Part shown: piece by piece, positions 1 to 4,923 of the stretch
How the letters are laid out: the number at the start of each line of letters is the position of its first letter
How positions within the stretch are numbered: position 1 is the first letter of the stretch
DNA from: VBDM01 sp035651815
GTDB taxonomy: Bacteria; Pseudomonadota; Gammaproteobacteria; Burkholderiales; SG8-39
Direction of reading: 5' to 3'
Assembly: GCA_035651815.1 (NCBI GenBank)
Contig: DASRFB010000086.1
Location: 1 to 6,780, forward strand
DNA: 6,780 nt
Position numbers and translations under genes: made by a program
The notes under the pieces: generated by a model
Told to the model about the DNA's origin: nothing
Database searches by the model: none
What the model saw: the letters and a program-made list of their open reading frames with translations, nothing else

Positions 1-203
1 CAAACGGTGTGATCGGGCGGCTTGGAATCCATACCATTTGATTCGGTGTACGGGCAGGCGAACACACCGCAATCTATCTCGCCCGTTGGCGTCACATAGG
101 GAATGGAATGCACAAGCAGATGCTGGTGCACGATTTCCACCTCATATCCGTCGTCGGCCAGCCGCTGTACGGCGGGGCTATGAACGGTTTGTTTTTGTGA
201 CAT
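1..203 (-). CDS. E2-like (DUF6791-like) N-terminus of a ubiquitin-like conjugation enzyme, partial
   Basis: Only the first 67 codons are present; the frame stays open through the left edge. Reading leftwards from ATG at 203, the protein starts MSQKQTVHSPAVQRLADDGY, continues with the segment EVEIVHQHLLVHSIPYVTP (residues 21-39), and later has KPPDHTV (61-67). From memory, 'gYEVEI..HLLVHSIPYV' with a later 'PPDH' is the opening of the E2-like domain (DUF6791) found next to multiubiquitin genes. It is often fused or adjacent to a ThiF/E1-type adenylyltransferase domain, which would lie outside the window. The usual role is activation and transfer of the neighbouring Ubl. The start codon sits inside the 3' end of the Ubl gene, with a 26-nt overlap in another frame, so translational coupling is likely. 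A weak GGAAAAC lies upstream. Family assignment is by motif recall; the downstream domains are inference. Confidence 0.75.
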   Translation of the reverse strand, partial: MSQKQTVHSPAVQRLADDGYEVEIVHQHLLVHSIPYVTPTGEIDCGVFACPYTESNGMDSKPPDHTV

Positions 204-444
204 CGAATTTCAGTCCGTTTTCCAAAGGCACCGACTGGCCTTCCGCGAGCGTCCCGTCGGCATGATGCGGCCCCACGTAGTGCACCGAGTAGATCGACTG
301 GTTTGCCGCGGGGTCATTCGGGAATGCCAAACCGACCACTTGGGCGTACGAGATGGTCGGGCCCGCAACTTCACGCGCGCGTCCATTGATGACGATATGG
401 AACAGCCCCGCCTTGCTTTGGGCTTCGGATGACAGCGTAGACAT
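178..444 (-). CDS. Multiubiquitin-family ubiquitin-like protein, single domain
   Basis: This is an 88-residue beta-grasp ubiquitin-like protein of the Multiubiquitin family, probably the modifier conjugated by the enzymes encoded further left. Residues 14-28 (LFHIVINGRAREVAG) form the first hairpin. ISYAQVVGLAFP (31-42) is the helix region. IYSVHYVGPHHADGTLAEGQ (51-70) and SVPLENGLKFDVT (71-83) complete the fold and match the family pattern 'I.Y..VV.LAFP ... G.L.EG.SV....G..F.VT.T.+S'. The family often carries tandem copies; only one is present here. There is no C-terminal Gly-Gly: the protein ends TKTNRS, like other family members that end with a short T-x-[DN]-[KR]-S tail. A Shine-Dalgarno GAAAGGA (454-460) lies 9 nt before ATG, which supports this start. 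The E2-like gene overlaps its last codons. A strong candidate promoter lies at 606-634. Related operons are linked in the literature to anti-phage ubiquitin-like (Bil/Bub) systems; function in this strain is inferred. Confidence 0.88.
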   Translation of the reverse strand: MSTLSSEAQSKAGLFHIVINGRAREVAGPTISYAQVVGLAFPNDPAANQSIYSVHYVGPHHADGTLAEGQSVPLENGLKFDVTKTNRS

Positions 445-605
445 CGTTCCGATTCCTTTCTTTCGTTGTTAGTTAAGACCGGCGAGTAGCAACTCACTCA
501 TATATACGCCGGATTCCGTCCCCCGCCCTCAGCACGCGCGGTTTGGTATATACATTCATAAGGACAACGACTTCGGTGTTAGTTCCGACTTGTGTATATA
601 CGTTC
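445..605 (-). other. Long untranslated leader of the Ubl operon with an inverted repeat
   Basis: If transcription starts near 599 from the promoter at 606-634, the Ubl mRNA has a leader of about 155 nt with no convincing gene in it. It contains one GTATATAC element (546-553), a related CATATATAC (499-507), and a perfect 6-bp inverted repeat CCGGCG (479-484) / CGCCGG (507-512) around a 22-nt interior that is itself partly self-complementary (GAGT 484-487, ACTC 492-495). Nearer the gene lies the Shine-Dalgarno GAAAGGA. The hairpin could be an RNA structure or an operator. The evidence is sequence symmetry only. Confidence 0.4.
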
Positions 606-671
606 ATAGTATCGAGGTCCTGCGGTTATGTCAAGTACAGGCCTCTTGCCTTGAGCGAAGCGGGTATATAC
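546..671. promoter_or_regulatory. GTATATAC operator-like repeat cluster between divergent units
   Basis: The 8-bp palindrome GTATATAC occurs three times: 546-553, 594-601 and 664-671. The first two belong to a 15-bp direct repeat GTATATACRTTCATA (546-560 and 594-608) that differs at one base. The third continues as AATAG. A fourth, degenerate copy (CATATATAC) lies at 499-507. The copy at 594-601 lies on the expected start of the leftward promoter. The copy at 664-671 overlaps the -10 box of the rightward promoter. A binding site for a dimeric repressor shared by both units is the simplest reading. The ribbon-helix-helix protein encoded at 1111-1473 is the obvious local candidate, but that is inference. 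Confidence 0.55.
606..634 (-). promoter_or_regulatory. Candidate sigma70 promoter of the Ubl operon
   Basis: On the minus strand a perfect -35 box TTGACA (634-629) is followed after exactly 17 nt by TACTAT (611-606), giving an expected start near 599. It points at the ubiquitin-like gene. The GTATATAC copy at 594-601 covers the predicted start site, a classic position for a repressor operator. The promoter is back to back with the plus-strand promoter at 646-674. It was found by eye and no transcript data exist. Confidence 0.6.
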
Positions 672-674
672 AAT
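646..674 (+). promoter_or_regulatory. Candidate sigma70 promoter of the toxin-like gene
   Basis: TTGCCT (646-651) and TACAAT (669-674) are separated by 17 nt, which predicts a start near 681, about 25 nt before the ATG at 706. GTATATAC (664-671) overlaps the -10 box, so binding there would block RNA polymerase. The boxes match consensus at 4/6 and 5/6 positions. Confidence 0.5.
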
Positions 675-705
675 AGCCGCTATCGGCGTATTGATTCCTC
701 AGCGT

Positions 706-987
706 ATGGCGACCGTCATATCTCCAAAAATTTCAGAGAAAATATCATCAAAACACCGCGTTACTGATGAGGAAGTGCATCAATGCTTCGCCAATCGGAG
801 CGGGCCTTATCTTTCGGACTCACGCGAGGACCACGCGGCGGAGGCCCCTACGTATTGGTTTATTTCTGAAACAAACGGAGGACGGAAGCTGAAGGTCGTG
901 TTCGTCCACAGAGATGGAAACAACTACCTGAGGACGGCGTACCCGCCAAACGACACAGAAATTCATATATATGACAAGTACGCTTAG
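706..987 (+). CDS. Toxin-like small protein of the 'ADP-ribosyl-(dinitrogen reductase) hydrolase'-labelled family
   Basis: A 93-residue soluble protein. Visible motifs are VTDEEVHQCFANRSGPYL (19-36), SREDHAAEAPTYWFISETN (39-57), GRKLKVVFV (59-67), YLRTAYPPNDTEIHIYDKY (74-92). From memory this is a widespread small family ('D.RE.H...PT.WFI.ET..GR.LKVVF ... TAY.P...EI.IY') that databases often label ADP-ribosyl-(dinitrogen reductase) hydrolase. That label is doubtful, since the protein is far shorter than DraG and lacks its metal-binding motifs. The basic LKVVF core, the TAY strand and the RHH partner downstream recall BrnT/RelE-like toxins, so an RNase-toxin role is plausible but inferred. ATG at 706 is chosen over TTG at 691 because family members begin near MATxISP; no clear Shine-Dalgarno is visible. 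The 123-nt gap to the partner gene is unusually large for a TA pair. Confidence 0.75.
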   Translation: MATVISPKISEKISSKHRVTDEEVHQCFANRSGPYLSDSREDHAAEAPTYWFISETNGGRKLKVVFVHRDGNNYLRTAYPPNDTEIHIYDKYA

Positions 988-1015
988 GTGGCGCCGTAAA
1001 TAATCCGCATGGCAC

Positions 1016-1045
1016 TTGACTGGAATCAAGCCTGCGTCTTATTGT
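1016..1045 (+). promoter_or_regulatory. Possible internal promoter for the antitoxin-like gene
   Basis: TTGACT (1016-1021) is followed after 18 nt by TATTGT (1040-1045), which would start transcription near 1052, about 60 nt before the RHH gene. A separate promoter would let the antitoxin-like protein be made independently of the upstream gene. The -10 box is weak. Confidence 0.3.
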
Positions 1046-1094
1046 CGATACAATATGTGCTTGTTCCCGTAGTTGTTTCAGTAGATACAATCTA
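1041..1094. repeat. Two short inverted repeats sharing GATACAAT upstream of the RHH gene
   Basis: ATTGT-CGAT-ACAAT (1041-1054) and TAGAT-ACA-ATCTA (1082-1094) are each perfect 5-bp inverted repeats. They share the octamer GATACAAT (1047-1054 and 1084-1091). The second ends just before the Shine-Dalgarno of the gene at 1111. They could be operators; the arms are short, so chance is possible. Confidence 0.3.
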
Positions 1095-1110
1095 TAGCGA
1101 GGTAACCAAG

Positions 1111-1473
1111 ATGAATGGACGATCCATCCCGGCATCGGACGAGGCATGGGAGGACCGGTCACTAGGTAGTGACGAGGCTGCCGTCAAAGTAGTAGACGAA
1201 GCTGCAACAAAGGCAGTCGACGAGGCGGCCGGAACTCAGCTGATCTCGATTCGGATGCAGAAATCGATGATTGACGAGATCAAGGTGATTGCCGCGAAGA
1301 ATGGCGGCATGGGCTACCAGACCCTTGTCAAACAGGTCCTTCAGCGCTTCATCGATTGCGAAAAGAGAATGGTCTGGAACGAATACGTGTCCAGGAAGCT
1401 AAAAGAACAGCAGAAGGAAGCGGACCAGGATAAAGCGGCGCGGGCCAAACAAAAAGAAAAGAAGGCCGCGTAA
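1111..1473 (+). CDS. Ribbon-helix-helix (BrnA/CopG-like) antitoxin or regulator
   Basis: A 120-residue protein in three parts. The acidic N-terminus (1-43) contains DEAWEDRSLGSDEAA and three DEAA units at 8-residue spacing. The ribbon-helix-helix-like core (about 44-80) runs QLISIRMQKSMIDEIKVIAA, then GMGYQTLVKQVLQRF. The highly charged C-terminus is Lys/Glu-rich and ends KEKKAA. The 'IsIRm.K..iDeiK.iAa..G.GYQtLvkqvL' pattern matches antitoxins paired with BrnT-like or 'ADP-ribosyl hydrolase'-labelled partners; such proteins usually bind their own promoter as dimers. The start at 1111 is preferred to ATG at 1009 because GAGG (1099-1102) lies 8 nt upstream and the family begins at a similar point. 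A terminator follows. Target and partner are inferred from gene order. It could instead be a general regulator of the divergent Ubl operon. Confidence 0.78.
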   Translation: MNGRSIPASDEAWEDRSLGSDEAAVKVVDEAATKAVDEAAGTQLISIRMQKSMIDEIKVIAAKNGGMGYQTLVKQVLQRFIDCEKRMVWNEYVSRKLKEQQKEADQDKAARAKQKEKKAA

Positions 1474-1490
1474 ACCGGTTTTTGACATGA

Positions 1491-1517
1491 AAACCCGCCT
1501 GTTGGCGGGTTTTTTTT
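1491..1517 (+). terminator. Intrinsic terminator after the antitoxin-like gene
   Basis: AAACCCGCC (1491-1499), loop TGTT (1500-1503) and GGCGGGTTT (1504-1512) form a 9-bp perfect stem within a run of eight T (1510-1517). This is the textbook Rho-independent pattern, placed 17 nt after the stop codon. It also marks the right edge of the AT-richer block. Confidence 0.92.
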
Positions 1518-1618
1518 CGCCTGGATATCTCGCAGCTGACGAGATTGGGGATAAGGCCGAGCACCCCATCAACACAAAGTCACGGAGATGGCCGCCCGGA
1601 AGGCCTCGCGTTCGCCTA
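1518..1618. other. Intergenic junction between accessory block and core genes
   Basis: About 100 nt without a gene, between the terminator and the end of the convergent AHSA1 gene. A short inverted repeat ATCTCG (1527-1532) / CGAGAT (1540-1545) with a 7-nt loop is present but lacks a T-run. No recognisable att site or insertion sequence end is seen. Base composition rises to core-like values across this stretch. Confidence 0.4.
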
Positions 1619-2065
1619 TCAACCCGGAATCTCCGCCTCCACCAACCACCCCAGCAACACCAACGATTCCTGCCACCCCAGATAACACATCTCCGCCGGA
1701 ATCATCTCCGGTATCCCTTCCTGCACGATGCTCACGTCGGTCCCGACCGACACTTTCTTGAACACGATGGTGGTCTTCATCTCGCCCGGCAGGTTCGGAT
1801 CGTCGAATTTGTCGGTGTGGACGATGCGCTCGCCCGGGACGAGCTCGAGGTATTTGCCGCCGAAGGAGTGTTTCTGCCCGTTGCTGAAGTTGGTGAAGGA
1901 CATTTTGTAGCTGCCGCCGACTTTGGGGTCGATCTGGTGGACTTTGCCGGTGAAGCCGTGCGGCGGGAGCCACTTGGCCATGGCGTCGGGGTCGAGGAAG
2001 GCGCGGTAGATTCTTTCGGGCGGCGCGCGCAGGACGCGGTGGAGGCGGACGGTGCCGGTGGGCAT
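1619..2065 (-). CDS. SRPBCC / AHSA1-type START-domain protein
   Basis: 148 residues, about the normal size for a single-domain SRPBCC protein of the Activator-of-Hsp90-ATPase-1-like group. Typical features are TVRLHRVLRAPPERIYRAFLD (5-25, first strand and helix), MAKWLPPHGFTGKV (29-42), GGSYKMSFTN (50-59), LVPGERIV (75-82) and the C-terminal helix with GWQESLVLLGWLVE (130-143). These proteins form a hydrophobic-ligand-binding helix-grip fold; substrates are usually unknown, and none can be read here. ATG at 2065 is chosen because GAAAGGAC (2078-2071) lies 6 nt upstream; an ATG 15 nt earlier lacks such a site. It follows yajD on the same strand with a 25-nt gap, so the two are probably co-transcribed. 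Confidence 0.88.
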   Translation of the reverse strand: MPTGTVRLHRVLRAPPERIYRAFLDPDAMAKWLPPHGFTGKVHQIDPKVGGSYKMSFTNFSNGQKHSFGGKYLELVPGERIVHTDKFDDPNLPGEMKTTIVFKKVSVGTDVSIVQEGIPEMIPAEMCYLGWQESLVLLGWLVEAEIPG

Positions 2066-2090
2066 GACGGGTCCTTTCAACGTGTGGGTT

Positions 2091-2462
2091 TCATTTCGGG
2101 GGCGGCTTCTTCGCGAGGCGCTCCTTGAGATCGGCGAAGGGCGTATAGGTCGACGGCTTGGCGCCGGCGGGGGCGCTTGCGCCGCGGGCCGCTTCGAGCT
2201 GGCGCTGGTGCTCGTTGTCGTGGCAGTACAGGCACAGCAGCTCCCAGTTGCTGCCGTCGGGCGGGTTGTTGTCGTGGTTGTGGTCGCGGTGGTGGACGGT
2301 CAGCTCGCGCAGGTTCTTGTGCGTGAACTCGCGGCCGCAGCGCCCGCAGATCCAGGGGTAGATCTTCAGCGCCTGCTCGCGGTAGCCGCGCTCGCGCTGC
2401 GCGGCGGCGCGGCGGGCCTCGGCGACGATGCGGTCGAGCTTGCCCGGGTCGCTTGCGCTCAT
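2091..2462 (-). CDS. yajD: YajD-type HNH nuclease family protein
   Basis: 123 residues with strong resemblance to E. coli YajD from memory: GYREQALKIYPWICGRCGREF (26-46), then LRELTVHHRDHNHDNNP (51-67), DGSNWELLCLYCHDNEH (69-85), and near the C-terminus YTPFADLKERL (106-116). Two CxxC pairs (C39/C42 and C77/C80) form the expected zinc site. H57/H58, N72 and H81/H85 supply the HNH pattern. The family is a predicted endonuclease of unknown physiological target. The N-terminal 25 residues are an Ala/Arg-rich extension. ATG at 2462 is preferred over TTG at 2477; neither has a good Shine-Dalgarno. Divergent from the methyltransferase gene with only 28 nt between starts, and probably in an operon with the AHSA1 gene downstream. 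Confidence 0.9.
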   Translation of the reverse strand: MSASDPGKLDRIVAEARRAAAQRERGYREQALKIYPWICGRCGREFTHKNLRELTVHHRDHNHDNNPPDGSNWELLCLYCHDNEHQRQLEAARGASAPAGAKPSTYTPFADLKERLAKKPPPK

Positions 2463-2490
2463 AATCCGATTTTGCAAAGAAAGCGGCCCG

Positions 2491-3204
2491 ATGTCGATGC
2501 GTGCCTGCCTCGCGGCGTTGCTGCTCGTCCACGCGCTCGCCCTCCCCGGGGCGCGCGCGGACGAGCCCCGCTACGCGTCCGTCCCCGCGAGCCCGGACGG
2601 CATCGGCAAGGTCTACCTCGGGCGCGAGATCGCGCGCGTGATGGGCTTCCCCGCCGCGGACTGGCTCGAGCGCCCCGAGCGCATGCAGGAGGAGCGGCCC
2701 GACCGCGTGCTCGCCGCGCTCGACCTGAAACCCGGCATGGCGGTCGCCGACATCGGCGCGGGCAGCGGCTACTACTCCTGGCGCATGGCCGAGCGCGTCG
2801 GCCCGCGCGGCACGGTGTACGCGGTCGACGTCCAGCCCGAGATGGTCGCGCTGCTCGAAGAGCAGATGAAGGACCGCGGCGCCGCCAACGTCAAAGCGAT
2901 CCTCGGCACCGCCAAGGATCCGCGCCTTCCCCCGCGCTCGCTCGACCTCGCGCTGATGGTCGACGTCTACCACGAGCTCGAATACCCGTACGAGATGCTC
3001 GCCGCCGTCGTGCGCGCCCTGAAGCCCGGAGGCCGGATGGTCTTCGTCGAGTTCAGGGCGGACGATCCCGCCGTGCCGATCAAGCCCCTGCACACCATGA
3101 CCGAGGCCCAGGTGCGAAAGGAAGCCGCCGTTCATCCCCTCGCGTGGCAGAAGACGATCGCCGACCTGCCCTGGCAGCAGGTCATCGTCTTTCGCAAGCG
3201 ATAA
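2491..3204 (+). CDS. Class I SAM-dependent methyltransferase with N-terminal signal peptide
   Basis: 237 residues. The N-terminus MSMRACLAALLLVHALALPG followed by ARADEP looks like a Sec signal peptide with an AxA site near residue 23. The mature part is a Rossmann-fold methyltransferase: motif I VADIGAGSGYYS (85-96), acidic motif II AVDV (111-114, D113), LDLALMVDVYHEL (151-163) and the late LKPGGRMVFVEF (177-188). Similar predicted-secreted methyltransferases are common in environmental proteobacteria, but their substrate is unknown. A SAM-dependent enzyme outside the cytoplasm is puzzling because SAM is cytoplasmic, so the leader may instead be a membrane anchor. The start at 2491 is chosen because it gives the complete leader; a longer open frame from 2428 overlaps yajD. 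The GC-rich hairpin after the stop (3205-3219) lacks a T-run. Confidence 0.85.
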   Translation: MSMRACLAALLLVHALALPGARADEPRYASVPASPDGIGKVYLGREIARVMGFPAADWLERPERMQEERPDRVLAALDLKPGMAVADIGAGSGYYSWRMAERVGPRGTVYAVDVQPEMVALLEEQMKDRGAANVKAILGTAKDPRLPPRSLDLALMVDVYHELEYPYEMLAAVVRALKPGGRMVFVEFRADDPAVPIKPLHTMTEAQVRKEAAVHPLAWQKTIADLPWQQVIVFRKR

Positions 3205-3261
3205 CGCGCCGGCGGCGCGCGGCCGAATCTCCGCGGCCTTCCGAGTACAATCCTCGGGGTA

Positions 3262-4923
3262 ATGCGCATCTTCCCTGCCGGCGCCACCGGCGCCATCGGT
3301 CGCTTCCTGGTACCCCTTCGGCCCATGACCCGCGAAAAGCTCGCGCGCGCGGCCCGCGCGATCGCGCCGTCGCGCACGAGCCTCGCCCTCTTCGCGCTCA
3401 TCGTCGCGGCGGTCTGGACGATCACCGGCCTCGTGATCCGCCAGGCCTACCGCGACACCGTGGACCGCGCGGTCGCGGGCGCGGCGAACCTCGCGCGCAG
3501 CCTCGCCGAGTACGAAGCCTCGTCGGTCCGCTCGATCGACCTCTCGCTCATCGTGCTCCGGGACGAATGGCTGCGCGATCCCGCGTCGCTCCCCGCGGCC
3601 GTGCAGCGGCACGCGGACAACATCGCCCGCGATCTCGTCATCCAGGTCGCGGTGATCGACGCCTCGGGCACGATCGTGTACAGCAAGCTGCCGGCGGACC
3701 GGCGCATCAACTTCGCCGACCGCGAGTATTTCCGCGCCCACCGCGACAGCGGCATCGACCGGCTCCACATCAGCGCGCCGGTCTTCGGCCGGGTCACCCG
3801 GCAATGGGCGATCCAGTTCTCCCGCCCGATCCGCAAGGACGGGAAATTCGCCGGCATGATCGTCGTCGCCGTTCCGCCGCCCGCGCTCGAGAAGGTCTAC
3901 CGCGACATCGACCTCGGCGCGGACGGCGTCATCACGCTCGCGCGCAGCGACGGCCAGATCCTCGCGCGCAGCGACAATTTCGCCCGCGGCGTCGACGTTT
4001 CCCTCGCCGGACGGCCGGGGCTCGGCGAGACCGGGCCCGCCGCCGCCAGCTTCACGGGGACCGGCATCGTCGACGGCGCGCGGCGCTTCGTCTCCTACCG
4101 GCGGCTCGAGGGCTATCCGCTCACCATCTACGTGGGCCAGAGCGTCGAGTCGGTGCTCGCGGGCTATCGCAGCCAGCGCAACGTCATGCTGGGCGTCGCC
4201 GCCCTCGCGACGCTGCTCGTGTACGCGCTGCTGCGCCTGGCCGAGTCGCGCGCGCGCGACCGCGAGAGCCGGCAGCGGCTCGAGGCGGCCCTCGTCGAGG
4301 GCGAGCGCAGGCTGCTCGACGAGCGCGAGCGCTTCATGATGGAGCTCCACGACGGCAGCATCCAGTCGCTGTACGCGGCGGGCCTCCAGGTCGAGACCTG
4401 CCGCCGTCTCATCGGGCGCGACCCGGCGGGCGCGGCGCGCATCGCCGCCGAGGTGCAGCCGCAGCTCAACCGCGTGATCCAGGACATGCGCCGCCTGCTC
4501 GCGCGCGAGGAGGCGCCGGGCCGCTCGCCCGAAGTGTTCGTCGAGGAGCTCTCGCGCCTGCTCGCGGCGCGCTCGGAGATCGGGCCGCGCTTCGCGTTCG
4601 ACGTCGACCCGGACGCGGTGCGCTCGCTCTCCGCCGAGCAGGCCTCGCACGTCCTGCGGATCGCGGGGGAAGCGGCGAGCAACGTCGTGCGCCACGCGCA
4701 GGCGCGCACCGCGACCGTGTCGCTCAAGTCGGGCGGGGACCGGGTGCGCCTGGTGATCGCCGACGACGGCGCCGGCATGCCGCCGCAGGCCGCTTCGGGC
4801 GGCGGGCTCGGGCTGAACAACATCCGCGCGCGCGCCGACCGGCTCGGCGGGACGCTTCGCGTCGACGCCGCTCCCGGCCGCGGGACGCGCGTCTCGGTCG
4901 AGTTTCCGGCGGCGGGGCCATGA
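3262..4923 (+). CDS. NarL-family sensor histidine kinase with extracytoplasmic Cache-like sensor
   Basis: 553 residues. The first membrane segment is at about 41-59. A periplasmic Cache/PDC-like domain covers about 62-306 (ends of strands such as IQVAVIDASGTIVYSKLP, DREYFRAHR, QWAIQFSRPIRKDGKFAGMI). A second membrane segment is at about 308-325, then a coiled linker. The HisKA_3 dimerisation helix has ELHDGSIQSLYAAGLQVE with phospho-acceptor H363. The HATPase_c domain has N-box GEAASNVVRHAQ (N474), G1 DDGAGM (501-506) and G2 GGGLGLNNI (514-522). All catalytic residues are present. It should autophosphorylate on sensing an extracellular small molecule and pass phosphate to the regulator gene that overlaps it by 4 bp. 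The start is uncertain: 3262 has a close GGGG, and a TACAAT at 3246-3251 would leave almost no leader; ATG at 3325 is the alternative and still keeps the first membrane segment. The ligand cannot be read from the sequence. Confidence 0.93.
   Translation: MRIFPAGATGAIGRFLVPLRPMTREKLARAARAIAPSRTSLALFALIVAAVWTITGLVIRQAYRDTVDRAVAGAANLARSLAEYEASSVRSIDLSLIVLRDEWLRDPASLPAAVQRHADNIARDLVIQVAVIDASGTIVYSKLPADRRINFADREYFRAHRDSGIDRLHISAPVFGRVTRQWAIQFSRPIRKDGKFAGMIVVAVPPPALEKVYRDIDLGADGVITLARSDGQILARSDNFARGVDVSLAGRPGLGETGPAAASFTGTGIVDGARRFVSYRRLEGYPLTIYVGQSVESVLAGYRSQRNVMLGVAALATLLVYALLRLAESRARDRESRQRLEAALVEGERRLLDERERFMMELHDGSIQSLYAAGLQVETCRRLIGRDPAGAARIAAEVQPQLNRVIQDMRRLLAREEAPGRSPEVFVEELSRLLAARSEIGPRFAFDVDPDAVRSLSAEQASHVLRIAGEAASNVVRHAQARTATVSLKSGGDRVRLVIADDGAGMPPQAASGGGLGLNNIRARADRLGGTLRVDAAPGRGTRVSVEFPAAGP

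Noticed and set aside
546..671. Possible CRISPR array or replication iterons from the repeated GTATATAC
   Set aside because: Repeats are only 8-15 bp, spacing is uneven (48 and 70 bp), and there are no cas or replication genes; an operator reading fits the promoters better.
691..705. TTG start 15 nt upstream of the toxin-like gene
   Set aside because: Family members begin close to the MATVIS segment, and TTG has no ribosome binding site.
543..767. Open frame across the divergent promoter region
   Set aside because: It overlaps both promoters and the toxin-like gene, has no ribosome binding site, and its product shows no domain pattern.
1009..1110. Longer start (ATG 1009) for the RHH gene
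   Set aside because: The extra 34 residues are hydrophobic and unlike family N-termini; ATG 1111 has a GAGG site at good spacing.
1527..1545. ATCTCG/CGAGAT hairpin downstream of the terminator as an att site or second terminator
   Set aside because: Only 6 bp, no T-run, and no second copy of the sequence in the window.
3205..3219. CGCGCC-GGC-GGCGCG hairpin after the methyltransferase gene
   Set aside because: No T-run follows and such GC palindromes are common in this DNA; not called as a terminator.
2077..4695. A long minus-strand open frame opposite the methyltransferase and kinase genes
   Set aside because: It mirrors the plus-strand genes with low-complexity Arg/Ala/Asp composition and shows no recognisable domain; typical antisense shadow in high-GC sequence.
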